From positions 1 through 5,433 of the forward strand of contig LIBO01000078.1 in the NCBI GenBank assembly GCA_001438005.1: a DNA stretch of 5,433 nucleotides, read 5' to 3'. Source of the stretch: Verrucomicrobia subdivision 6 bacterium BACL9 MAG-120507-bin52 (GTDB lineage Bacteria > Verrucomicrobiota > Verrucomicrobiia > Methylacidiphilales > Verrucolacustridaceae). The translations under genes and the position numbers were made by a program. Below, in pieces: positions 1 through 5,433 of this stretch; position 1 is the stretch's first letter; each line of letters begins with the position of its first letter. The notes below the pieces were generated by a model that saw only the letters and a list, made by a program, of their open reading frames with translations, was not told the origin of the DNA and made no database searches.

Positions 1-201
1 ACCGCCATCGTTCGGCGGGGTGCCGAGTTGAAAGTCGACTACGCTCGCACCTGGTCCTGCTACAAGGGCGGCCTACTCCACTGCGGCACCTGCGGAACCT
101 GCATCGAACGCCGCGAAGCCTTTCTGCTGGCCGGCGTTCCCGATCCCACCCCCTACGTGAATACTCCCGCCATTCCACCTAAACCTGCCCCTGTGTCCTG
201 A
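1..201 (+). CDS. queC: QueC, 7-cyano-7-deazaguanine (preQ0) synthase, 3' end only
   Basis: This is the C-terminal 66 residues of QueC, open from the first base in frame 1 and ending in TGA at 199-201. QueC converts 7-carboxy-7-deazaguanine (CDG) to preQ0 using ATP and ammonia, in the cytoplasm, on the way to queuosine. The visible evidence is the family's zinc-binding tail: TWSCYKGG followed by HCGTCGTC, giving cysteines at fragment residues 20, 28, 31 and 34 (C-x7-C-x2-C-x2-C), then IERREAF and the Gly-Val-Pro-Asp-Pro-Thr-x-Tyr stretch typical of QueC ends. The ATP-binding N-terminal part lies outside the window. The stop shares one base with the queE start (TGATG), which fits an operon with translational coupling; the partner gene makes QueC's substrate. 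A short proline-rich tail (about the last 15 residues) follows the conserved part. Family assignment is firm. Confidence 0.92.
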   Translation, partial: TAIVRRGAELKVDYARTWSCYKGGLLHCGTCGTCIERREAFLLAGVPDPTPYVNTPAIPPKPAPVS

Positions 202-938
202 TGCGAATTGCGGAAATCTTCCACTCCATCCAAGGGGAGGGCCTTCTCGCTGGAGTTCCCTCCATCTTTATCCGCACCTCCGGCTGCAATCTCCGCTGTC
301 ACTGGTGCGACACTCCCTACGCCTCTTGGAAACCGGAAGGTCCGGAAATGTCCATCCAAGAAATTCTGAAAAAGACCTCGCCGTGGGACTGTCATCACGT
401 CGTCCTGACTGGCGGTGAACCGATGATCGCCCCCGGTCTCCCTGAGCTAGCGACCGCTCTAAAAAAAGAGGGAAAGCACATCACGATCGAAACCGCCGGC
501 ACGATCCTCCCCCACGGCATTCCCTGCGACTTGGCCTCACTCAGCCCCAAGCTCTCCAACTCCACGCCTCCCCCCGAGCGGGATTCAGCTTGGACTAAAA
601 AACACGAAGCCAACCGCCTTCAACCGGAAGTAATTTCCGACTGGATCAGAAATTATAACTTTCAGCTCAAATTTGTTGTCTCATCTGAAAACGATCTGGT
701 CGAAATCAAATCTCTCCTGTCCCGCCTAGAAACCTTCGTAGCACCTCCGCACCAGTCGGTTCGGGGCGAAGAAGGTCCGCCTGTCCCCTTCCACCAGGTG
801 CTCCTCATGCCCGAGGGCATCGATGTAAAAACGCTCGCTGCCCGCTCCCCATGGCTGGTTGAAATCTGTCAACGCGAGGGCTTCCGCTTCTGCCCCCGCT
901 TGCACATAGATCTCTTCGGTCATACCCGGGGAACTTAA
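201..938 (+). CDS. queE: QueE, 7-carboxy-7-deazaguanine synthase (radical SAM)
   Basis: Complete 245-residue protein. QueE rearranges 6-carboxy-5,6,7,8-tetrahydropterin (CPH4) to 7-carboxy-7-deazaguanine, using a [4Fe-4S] cluster, SAM and Mg2+. The N-terminus carries the family's substrate-binding HSIQGEG (residues 8-14) and the radical-SAM cluster motif C29-NLR-C33-HW-C36, followed by DTPYASW, where the Asp-Thr pair is the Mg-binding region. TGGEP at 70-74 is the usual SAM-contacting strand. SPKLSNSTP (115-123), QLKFVV (155-160) and LLMPEG (201-206) are further family blocks, and the C-terminus RLHIDLFGHTRGT is a near-universal QueE ending. The ATG overlaps the queC stop by one base and has no visible Shine-Dalgarno site, so it is probably translated by coupling from queC. 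Residues about 181-198 (Pro/His/Gly/Glu-rich) form a longer loop than in compact QueE proteins; otherwise nothing is odd. Confidence 0.96.
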   Translation: MRIAEIFHSIQGEGLLAGVPSIFIRTSGCNLRCHWCDTPYASWKPEGPEMSIQEILKKTSPWDCHHVVLTGGEPMIAPGLPELATALKKEGKHITIETAGTILPHGIPCDLASLSPKLSNSTPPPERDSAWTKKHEANRLQPEVISDWIRNYNFQLKFVVSSENDLVEIKSLLSRLETFVAPPHQSVRGEEGPPVPFHQVLLMPEGIDVKTLAARSPWLVEICQREGFRFCPRLHIDLFGHTRGT

Positions 939-945
939 AGAACCA

Positions 946-973
946 GCCCTTCGTAGCCTTGGCGAAGGAGGGC
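946..973. repeat. GC-rich imperfect hairpin after queE (possible dispersed intergenic repeat)
   Basis: CCTTCG at 948-953 is the exact inverse complement of CGAAGG at 963-968, around a nine-base centre (TAGCCTTGG). The flanks extend the pairing: GCC at 946-948 against GGC at 971-973, with a bulge. It lies eight bases past the queE stop in the convergent spacer between queE and the SDR gene. No T-run follows on either strand, so it is a poor match to an intrinsic terminator. From memory, very similar CTTCG..GCC..GGCGAAGG sequences recur between genes in several bacterial genomes, which is why I list it as a repeat, but only one copy is visible here. The rest of the spacer (974-1047) shows only a weak five-base-pair hairpin at 1021-1034 (AGCCA-AAAG-TGGCT). 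Confidence 0.4.
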
Positions 974-1047
974 AGATTGCGTTGTTTGGTAATAAACGCG
1001 GAAACTAGAAAATCTCCTCAAGCCAAAAGTGGCTCGCCTGTTCTTCA

Positions 1048-1716
1048 CTAGGCAATTTTTACGATTCTTCCGCACTGGCTGCCTGCCTCCAGCGTGGCCA
1101 ACTCCATCACCTGCGCCACCACCTCCTCCGGTTTTTTCCCTCCCGTATGCATTTCCGTATCCAGAAATGGTGGCTCCACCGCGTTGATAATGATATCCAC
1201 GCCCTTCAGTTCATAACCCACCGCCTTGGTCAACGAATCCAACGCACACTTCGAGGCACAGTAGGCCGACGCTTTGGGTAAATGCTTGATCGGCGCACTA
1301 ATATTCACAATCCGTCCGAACCCTCGCTGAATCATCCCCGGCAAAATTGCCCGAATCAGCAAATAAGGGCCTCTCACATTCGTCGCCATGATCTTGTCCC
1401 ACTCCTCGATCGGCAAATCTTGCACCGCCTTCAAGCCCGTAATAATCCCAGCATTGTTAAATAAAATTTCGATCGGTCCCATTTTCTCCGCCTGTTTCAA
1501 CCCCTTCTCGACCGATTTCAGATCGGTCACATCCATCTCCACCGCCAACCCCACCCCGCCAGCCTGAGTTACCTCCTCCGCAATTTGCTGAATCTTATCC
1601 TTCCTCCTGCCCGCACAAATCACCTTCGCCCCCGCCTGACCCGCGACAAGAGCCAGCGCTTTTCCGAGGCCCGACCCTGCCCCCGTGATCAGAATAACTT
1701 TGTTTTTAAGGTTCAT
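1048..1716 (-). CDS. Short-chain dehydrogenase/reductase (SDR), classical type
   Basis: A 222-residue Rossmann-fold NAD(P)H-dependent oxidoreductase; the substrate cannot be told from sequence. Motifs in order: TGAGSGLG (11-18, TGxxxGxG dinucleotide loop), CAGRR (34-38, Arg after strand 2, suggesting NADP(H)), DVTD (62-65), NNAG (87-90), catalytic Asn113 in MATNVRG, RIVNIS (135-140), and YCASK with Tyr152 and Lys156. It is shorter than the usual 240-260 residues because the loop before Tyr and the substrate-lid region are compact. Ser140 lies 12 residues before Tyr rather than the usual 13, and the next residue is Ala where many relatives have a second Ser, so the catalytic Ser is uncertain. 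The usual PG after strand 6 is PP (PPFLDTEM). The ATG at 1716 lacks a clear ribosome site. The gene lies 36 bases after hicB on the same strand, so it may be last in that operon, although a hairpin sits in the gap. Confidence 0.92.
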   Translation of the reverse strand: MNLKNKVILITGAGSGLGKALALVAGQAGAKVICAGRRKDKIQQIAEEVTQAGGVGLAVEMDVTDLKSVEKGLKQAEKMGPIEILFNNAGIITGLKAVQDLPIEEWDKIMATNVRGPYLLIRAILPGMIQRGFGRIVNISAPIKHLPKASAYCASKCALDSLTKAVGYELKGVDIIINAVEPPFLDTEMHTGGKKPEEVVAQVMELATLEAGSQCGRIVKIA

Positions 1717-1724
1717 ACTTCGAT

Positions 1725-1747
1725 AAGGCCCCGACCCGCTGGGGCTT
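1725..1747. repeat. GC-rich hairpin between hicB and the SDR gene
   Basis: GCCCC at 1728-1732 pairs with GGGGC at 1741-1745 around an eight-base loop, and the flanking AAG (1725-1727) and TT (1746-1747) extend the stem if one G is bulged. It fills most of the 36-base gap between the hicB stop and the SDR start. On the - strand no U-run follows, so a classic intrinsic terminator is unlikely. A transcript-processing or attenuating hairpin, or a dispersed repeat unit, are the alternatives. Only one copy is visible. Confidence 0.35.
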
Positions 1748-1752
1748 CTGAT

Positions 1753-1968
1753 TTAGGCAAAAGCCAATTTCCCTTTTGGATTCGGGATCTCTCTGCCTTG
1801 GCTCCTCGCTGTTTCCAACCAAAGCGACGCCGCTTGCTCTGCCCTTTCCAATGCCTCGCGCTTGGTTGATCCGTGCGCTTTGCATCCAGCCAACTCAGGA
1901 ACTTCCACCACAAAAATTCCATCCGCTTGGTCCCAGTATATGATCGATTCGTACTTATTTTCACTCAT
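1753..1968 (-). CDS. hicB: HicB-family antitoxin (short form)
   Basis: A 71-residue cytoplasmic protein that should bind and block the HicA toxin encoded just upstream. The N-terminal half is the HicB fold: YESIIYWDQADGIFVVEVPELAGC (residues 6-29), where the aromatic/acidic strand pair and the VPELxGC turn are characteristic, followed by a helix (STKREALERAEQAASLWLETARS) and the ending GREIPNPKGKLAFA. The protein stops there, with no C-terminal helix-turn-helix or ribbon-helix-helix domain, so by itself it is less likely to repress a promoter than longer HicB proteins. I chose the ATG at 1968 over an upstream in-frame ATG at 2016 because AAGGAGG lies six bases ahead of it and because homologues begin close to the IIYW strand. 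The start overlaps the hicA stop by eight bases (ATGAGTGA), the normal arrangement for coupled synthesis of toxin and antitoxin. Confidence 0.9.
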   Translation of the reverse strand: MSENKYESIIYWDQADGIFVVEVPELAGCKAHGSTKREALERAEQAASLWLETARSQGREIPNPKGKLAFA

Positions 1969-2230
1969 TGGCGGCCTCCTTGGGTTGGTCGATTTGATAC
2001 CTAATGAGAATATCACGAATTTGACGCACTTGATAGCGTTTCGCCGTGGAGCCGTCAGATTGGAGATTGATTAAGGCATCGATCCCGTTTTTAGTAAACA
2101 GGTTATGACTTCCCCGAGTACGCTGATCAAAACCACACCTTCGGAGATAGTTAACCAATTCCGCAAAATCGATATTCCCGTCGCACTGACCAGACAGAAT
2201 CTTGGCGCGGAATTTTTCCCACTTACTCAC
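1961..2230 (-). CDS. hicA: HicA-family toxin (mRNA interferase)
   Basis: An 89-residue protein of the HicA family: small double-stranded-RNA-binding-fold RNases that cleave mRNA and halt translation until neutralised by HicB. The signature is clear: FAELVNYLRRCGFDQRTRGSHNLF (residues 22-45 from the GTG at 2230), with catalytic His42 in the GSHxxF motif, then INLQ (54-57) and AKRYQVRQIRDILIRY (63-78). The N-terminal stretch MSKWEKFRAKILSGQCDGNIDF is also usual for this subgroup. I prefer the GTG at 2230 because GGGGAG lies seven bases ahead. A GTG six codons upstream (2248, giving 95 residues) has no ribosome site. The chosen start overlaps the stop of the upstream binding-protein gene by eight bases (GTGAGTAA), and the stop overlaps hicB by eight bases. 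Nothing suggests the toxin is broken. Confidence 0.9.
   Translation of the reverse strand: MSKWEKFRAKILSGQCDGNIDFAELVNYLRRCGFDQRTRGSHNLFTKNGIDALINLQSDGSTAKRYQVRQIRDILIRYQIDQPKEAANE
1975..1981 (-). promoter_or_regulatory. Ribosome binding site of hicB
   Basis: On the - strand this reads AAGGAGG, a full-strength Shine-Dalgarno sequence six bases before the ATG at 1968. It lies inside the hicA reading frame and decides the hicB start. It is the strongest ribosome site in the window, which fits the need to make antitoxin at least as efficiently as toxin. Confidence 0.8.
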
Positions 2231-3353
2231 TTTTTTGCTCCCCGCCACTTGCAGGGACTACCGAATTTGTTTCTGTGGCCACAGGTTGCTCCACCACCGG
2301 CCTCGGATAGGGCCACAGAATAAATTCGCTCTTATCGAACCACGGCCCCGTTGGCATGATCAGCGTCGATCCCACCCACTCCGCCCCTACCTTGGATCGA
2401 ACAGGGAAATAACCCGTTGCCCCCAGCAGCGCCGCTTGCTGCGGACCGGCTAACAAAAATTCTAAAAACCGGAATCCTGCTTCTTTTTTGGGCGACTCCT
2501 CCCTCACCCCCATCACTTCAAAATCGACAATCGTGCCGGATGACAAAGCCGACCACCGAATCAACCCGCCCCCCGCTTGCGGATCCAAAACCAATCTCCA
2601 CGCGGGCAGAAAACTCAACTGCACACTCCCACTCTTTAATCCGTCCCAACACTCCTGCTCCGAGGCCAATTTTCCGCTTAAGGCGGTCTCAACCTGCTGT
2701 CGTGCCAGTTGCTGGGTTGTCTCCCCGCCCAGATTGATCGGCTTGCCTTGTGACTTAAGCCAAATTGCGCCCATCAGATCTGGGTCGTTTGGAAAAAGAG
2801 CCTGCGGCTCACCCGCCCAACGCGCCGGAGCGGCCAAAGCCACCTTGTGAGGAGTTCCAAGCGCCACTTTTTTCATAAAGAACCAAGGGCTGACTCTCCA
2901 CGGCCTACTATGAGCTCCAGTCGGATCAAAAGCTTGCCCTTGAAAGACAGGGTTCATTCCATCGAGCGGAACATGACCCGATAGCTCCGCCCACGGGACA
3001 ATCTGGCCAATCGCCTGATAGGTCCGGGCACGAACTAGGTAAACATCTCCGTCCGACGGCCACGATCCGTCTGAGCCCCTTTCTAAAACTCGTAAATCTA
3101 TCTTTGGGTTCCCCGTTCCACTCGAAAAGGTATCCAGCCACAAAGTAGGAATCGCGGGGCCTTCCTGATACACCACCAGTTTGGCTGGAAGTTGAAAAAG
3201 GGATGGTGCGGACGGCGCGGGCAACCTTTCGGGCTCAACCCCACCCGTTCCGAACCTTTGCCCCAGCCCAAAACCCAAAGCCAAGGCCAGCAGAAGCCCT
3301 ACCCCAACTATCCCAGGCACCCGGGAATCTGCTTTATTTTCTATGGAATCCAC
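2223..3353 (-). CDS. Membrane-anchored PotD-like extracellular solute-binding protein
   Basis: A 376-residue protein with one hydrophobic segment near the N-terminus (about residues 13-31, VPGIVGVGLLLALALGFGLG), a proline-rich linker, then a globular domain from about residue 52 (LPAKLVVYQEG). There is no lipobox cysteine, so it is probably an uncleaved anchor or a signal peptide. Resemblance to PotD/PotF-type polyamine or other periplasmic binding proteins shows in the opening strand, the NDPDLMGAIWLKSQGKPINL block followed by a helix ending in ETAL, and especially RFLEFLLAGPQQAALLGATGYFPVRSKV near the C-terminus, typical of the last helices of these proteins. Ligand unknown. Start: GTG at 3353, with GGAGAAGG seven bases ahead; an upstream TTG (3395) would add 14 unconvincing residues. 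No permease or ATPase of an importer is adjacent. It is first of a - strand run with hicA, hicB and the SDR gene. Confidence 0.82.
   Translation of the reverse strand: MDSIENKADSRVPGIVGVGLLLALALGFGLGQRFGTGGVEPERLPAPSAPSLFQLPAKLVVYQEGPAIPTLWLDTFSSGTGNPKIDLRVLERGSDGSWPSDGDVYLVRARTYQAIGQIVPWAELSGHVPLDGMNPVFQGQAFDPTGAHSRPWRVSPWFFMKKVALGTPHKVALAAPARWAGEPQALFPNDPDLMGAIWLKSQGKPINLGGETTQQLARQQVETALSGKLASEQECWDGLKSGSVQLSFLPAWRLVLDPQAGGGLIRWSALSSGTIVDFEVMGVREESPKKEAGFRFLEFLLAGPQQAALLGATGYFPVRSKVGAEWVGSTLIMPTGPWFDKSEFILWPYPRPVVEQPVATETNSVVPASGGEQKSE
2238..2243 (-). promoter_or_regulatory. Ribosome binding site of hicA
   Basis: On the - strand this reads GGGGAG, seven bases before the GTG at 2230 and within the last codons of the binding-protein gene. 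It favours the shorter hicA start over the GTG at 2248, whose upstream bases show no purine-rich site. Confidence 0.5.
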
Positions 3354-3360
3354 ACTTCTA

Positions 3361-3368
3361 CCTTCTCC
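3361..3368 (-). promoter_or_regulatory. Ribosome binding site of the solute-binding-protein gene
   Basis: On the - strand this reads GGAGAAGG, seven bases before the GTG at 3353. It fixes the start of the binding-protein gene and leaves about 110 bases between this start and the preferred start of the divergent membrane-protein gene for promoters of both. Confidence 0.6.
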
Positions 3369-3465
3369 CAAAAGCCCTCTGCAGGAAAGTCGCAAGGTTG
3401 TCCTTTGGCTATGCGCTGGGCATAAAGGAGCTGTGCCACAAACCGAGCAAAAGATCGCCCTTTGG

Positions 3466-4020
3466 ATGGATCAGCTTCGTCGAATGCGCGAGATGCAGTA
3501 CGCCTACCACAAAAAGTTCTTCCACGGTCTCTGCCTCTTTCTTGTTCTCGTGATTGGCTGCCTTCTTTGGGACAGCTCTGTGTCTCTAGCCCTTGTTCCC
3601 CTGCTCGTCATCACCGCCGGAACCCAGTCCTGCTTCTATCTCCACTTTGTCGACTTCGCCCGCATCCACGCCCGTTTTGTCGAAGGTCGCCTGAATCAGG
3701 CGCTGGGCAAATCAACCTTGGTTGGATCCGAAATCGAAGACCTCTACTTCTACCCCGTCGACGCCCCCAAGATTGGCGGTTTTGTTCCCTCGACCCCGCT
3801 TCGCTTCTTCAGCTTCTTCACCTTCCACTGGGTTGTGCTCTGGCTCGCCTTGGCAGCTCTCGCCTTGTGGCGCCTTCTCCCCATGATGGGGGCTTGTGGC
3901 ACACAATACCTGATTCTAATCGGGCTTTGGAGTGGCCTCAATTTTGCATACCTCGCCTGGTTTTTTGGAAACTTGAAGGATGCAAAGTCTATGTCCGAAT
4001 ATCTTAAAAAAGTCGGCTAG
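3466..4020 (+). CDS. Four-helix inner-membrane protein, function unknown
   Basis: I do not recognise the family. From the ATG at 3466 it is 184 residues: a basic amphipathic start (MDQLRRMREMQYAYHKKFF), then four predicted membrane helices at about residues 21-35, 39-60, 114-138 and 146-167. A soluble loop (about 61-113) between helices 2 and 3 contains DFARIHARFVEGRLNQALG and the aromatic stretch DLYFYP. The frame is open back to an ATG at 3343 (225 residues) with a GTG at 3433. I prefer 3466 because the 3343 start would overlap the divergent binding-protein start by 11 bases and the first 40 codons have clearly lower third-position GC than the rest. However, none of the three has a well-placed ribosome site: AAAGGAG at 3424-3430 is only two bases from the GTG. 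The stop is certain, the start is not. It lies 54 bases before the exporter gene on the same strand and might be co-transcribed with it. Confidence 0.7.
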   Translation: MDQLRRMREMQYAYHKKFFHGLCLFLVLVIGCLLWDSSVSLALVPLLVITAGTQSCFYLHFVDFARIHARFVEGRLNQALGKSTLVGSEIEDLYFYPVDAPKIGGFVPSTPLRFFSFFTFHWVVLWLALAALALWRLLPMMGACGTQYLILIGLWSGLNFAYLAWFFGNLKDAKSMSEYLKKVG

Positions 4021-4074
4021 AACCATCGTCTTCCGAGTTCGACCTCCGCCCCTTTTTTCCTTTAGTATGAATTA

Positions 4075-5433
4075 GTGAATCAACTGCGCCGGGTCTTGGC
4101 CTTCGGCCTCCCCTTCCTCCGCCCTTACCGAACCCGCTTTTTCGCGGCCGTTGGGTTGGCTCTCATATTTGGAGTCAGCAACGGTGCCTTCGTCCTCGCC
4201 ACCAAAACCCTTTTTGAAAGATTAAGCCCTTCCCCTGTCGTCGCCGGTCAAGTTGATCCCCAATCACTTGCGACCCGCTTTTCGGGTGAATTTGCCGAAG
4301 TCATGGAAAAAGATTCTCCCCCGCTCAGGCCAACCCATCACCCCCCTCCAGATTACGGGCGCCGTCCTATTTCTCCCCCTACTCATGCTGCTCCGCTCCG
4401 GCACCAGCTATCTCAGTGCCTACTGCATGTCTTGGGTCAGCACCCGAGTCGTTCGGGACATGCAACTCCGAGTCCTCGAAAAGCTCCACTCCCTCTCGTT
4501 GGACTACTTCAATAAGTCCACCCTTGGCGATCTCACAACCCACATTTCTGGCGATACCCGTCGTATTTTCGATGCCATGAATAACGGCTTCAGCGATCTC
4601 ATCAAGGAGCCGATCACACTTCTCAGTATTTTAGCTGGGATGATTATGATTGATGCCAAGTTAACTTTCGCCGCAATCGTCATTCTTCCCTTGGTGACGA
4701 TTCCTATCCTGATTGTCGGAAATCGATTAAAGCAAATTGCCCGGCAAACCGTTTCGGTCGGCATTAGCCAAGGCAGTGGCTTGATCGAAGCTCTTTCCGG
4801 CATCCGACTCATCAAGGCCTATGGACTGGAAAAGTTTCAGCTCGACCGTTACCGAGACGAAAGCCTCAAGCTGGTCAATCTCGAAGTCAAAAAAACCCAA
4901 GCAGGGAAACTGGTCAACCCAGTGATCGAAGTCATCAGCACGCTTGGACTGGGAGTATTCATTATTGTGGTTTTCGCGACGAATCAGTCGGTCTCAGATT
5001 TTGTGGGTTTTTTAACCGGCCTAATCATGCTGCCGAATCCCGTCAAACGCCTTGCCCAAATGCACGTGGACCTGATCTCGGCCACGGTGAGTTGTGATCG
5101 GCTAGAAAATTTCCTTTCATTGAATCCGAGCGTTGAAGAGCCAACTGCACCCACTCCACTACTTCCTCTTTCGAAAGGTCTACACCTCGAAAAGGTTTAT
5201 CTCGATTACGGCCACAAGCACGTTCTGCAGGATATCGATCTCAGAATTCCCATGGGATACAAACTAGGCCTCGCTGGAGCCAGCGGTTCCGGCAAAAGCA
5301 GCCTGATCAATCTTCTGCCCCGATTTTACGCGCCTACCTCCGGCAGAATACTGTGGGATGGTCGGGACCTGAGCACCCTCCACTCTAGGGAATTGCGCTC
5401 CCAAATCGCGCTGGTCAGTCAGGATGTCGTTCT
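4075..5433 (+). CDS. MsbA-like ABC exporter (fused TMD-NBD), frameshifted as given, 3' end beyond window
   Basis: A half-transporter with membrane and ATPase domains on one chain, resembling MsbA/lipid-A or multidrug exporters; the substrate is unproven. It begins at GTG 4075 (MNQLRRVLAFGLPFLRPYRTRF, first helix about residues 22-42) in frame 1, but that frame degenerates and stops at 4513-4515. The protein resumes in frame 2, open from 4226 to the window end: second helix ITGAVLFLPLLMLL from 4352, the DYFNKSTLGDL coupling segment near 4502-4534, helices near 4600-4720, IKAYGLEKFQLDRY near 4810-4854, and helices near 4916-5050. The nucleotide-binding domain starts near 5176 (LHLEKVYLDYG, A-loop Tyr), with Walker A GASGSGKSS at 5276-5302 and Q-loop LVSQD near 5410-5427. 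Walker B and the LSGGQ signature fall outside. No ribosome site is seen before the GTG. The conserved motifs look intact, so it is either functional with a sequence error or only recently broken. Confidence 0.85.
4307..4351 (+). other. Probable one-base frameshift in the ABC exporter gene
   Basis: Coding sense moves from frame 1 to frame 2 within this stretch, equal to one extra base (or two missing). The likeliest site is the A5 run at 4307-4311: with four A's the reading becomes VMEKILPRSGQPITPLQITG, which joins smoothly to the second membrane helix. The C5 run at 4318-4322 and the C6 run at 4341-4346 are alternatives. Frame 2 has a stop at 4223-4225, so the change must lie between there and the frame-1 stop at 4513-4515. 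Confidence 0.75.

Noticed and set aside
1021..1034. Hairpin AGCCA-AAAG-TGGCT downstream of the SDR gene as an intrinsic terminator
   Set aside because: Only five base pairs, and the next T-run on the - strand is separated by several purines; too weak to call.
1713..1964. 83-codon - strand frame overlapping hicB, touching the SDR start
   Set aside because: It is an arginine/tryptophan-rich shadow of hicB in another frame with no recognisable family features.
3398..3426. Possible + strand promoter: TTGTCC, 17 bases, CATAAA
   Set aside because: Each hexamer matches the E. coli-type consensus at only four of six positions and the organism's promoter pattern is unknown. The position would suit a start at 3466 but is not enough to annotate.
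3462..4007. 181-codon + strand frame overlapping the membrane protein
   Set aside because: It is Arg/Pro/Leu-rich out-of-frame translation of the membrane-protein gene; the other frame has coherent membrane helices and consistent codon use.
4050..4060. T6 run after the membrane-protein gene as a terminator tail
   Set aside because: I could find no convincing stem immediately before the T run.
4067..4075. ATG AAT TAG mini-frame just before the exporter GTG, as a possible leader or alternative start
   Set aside because: Two codons and a stop with no ribosome site; most likely chance. It cannot be the exporter start because it ends before it.
4504..4815. 103-codon - strand frame inside the exporter
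   Set aside because: It is antisense to clearly coding exporter sequence with intact motifs; a shadow frame.

Overview
The window looks like ordinary chromosomal DNA from a moderately GC-rich Gram-negative-type bacterium. A phylum in the PVC group such as Verrucomicrobiota is my best guess. It rests on the overall look of the proteins (QueE, the MsbA-like exporter, the HicAB pair) and on GC-rich intergenic hairpins, not on a marker gene, so treat it as weak. There are no RNA genes, insertion sequences or CRISPR arrays, and no stretch above 300 bases lacks a gene.

Left end (1-938, + strand): the 3' end of queC is followed by a complete queE, joined by a one-base stop/start overlap. Both belong to 7-deazaguanine (queuosine precursor) synthesis: QueE makes 7-carboxy-7-deazaguanine (CDG) and QueC converts it to preQ0. 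A 109-base convergent spacer with a GC-rich hairpin separates them from the next block.

Middle (1048-3353, - strand, transcribed right to left): four tightly packed genes. The order is a membrane-anchored PotD-like solute-binding protein, a HicA-type mRNA-interferase toxin, a HicB-type antitoxin, and a short-chain dehydrogenase/reductase (SDR). The first two junctions have the same form, an 8-base overlap (GTGAGTAA, then ATGAGTGA). This suggests translational coupling of the toxin-antitoxin pair to the binding-protein gene. A 36-base gap with a hairpin separates hicB from the SDR gene.

Right end (3466-5433, + strand): a four-helix membrane protein of unknown function starts divergently from the binding-protein gene. 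It is followed by an MsbA-like ABC exporter that runs off the window. As given, the exporter needs a one-base frame change, most likely in the A5 run at 4307-4311 or shortly after, so it is either a sequencing or assembly error or a broken gene. I found no clear evidence of an undescribed system. The most useful points are the exporter frameshift, the coupled hicAB insertion, the orphan binding protein and the altered SDR active-site region.
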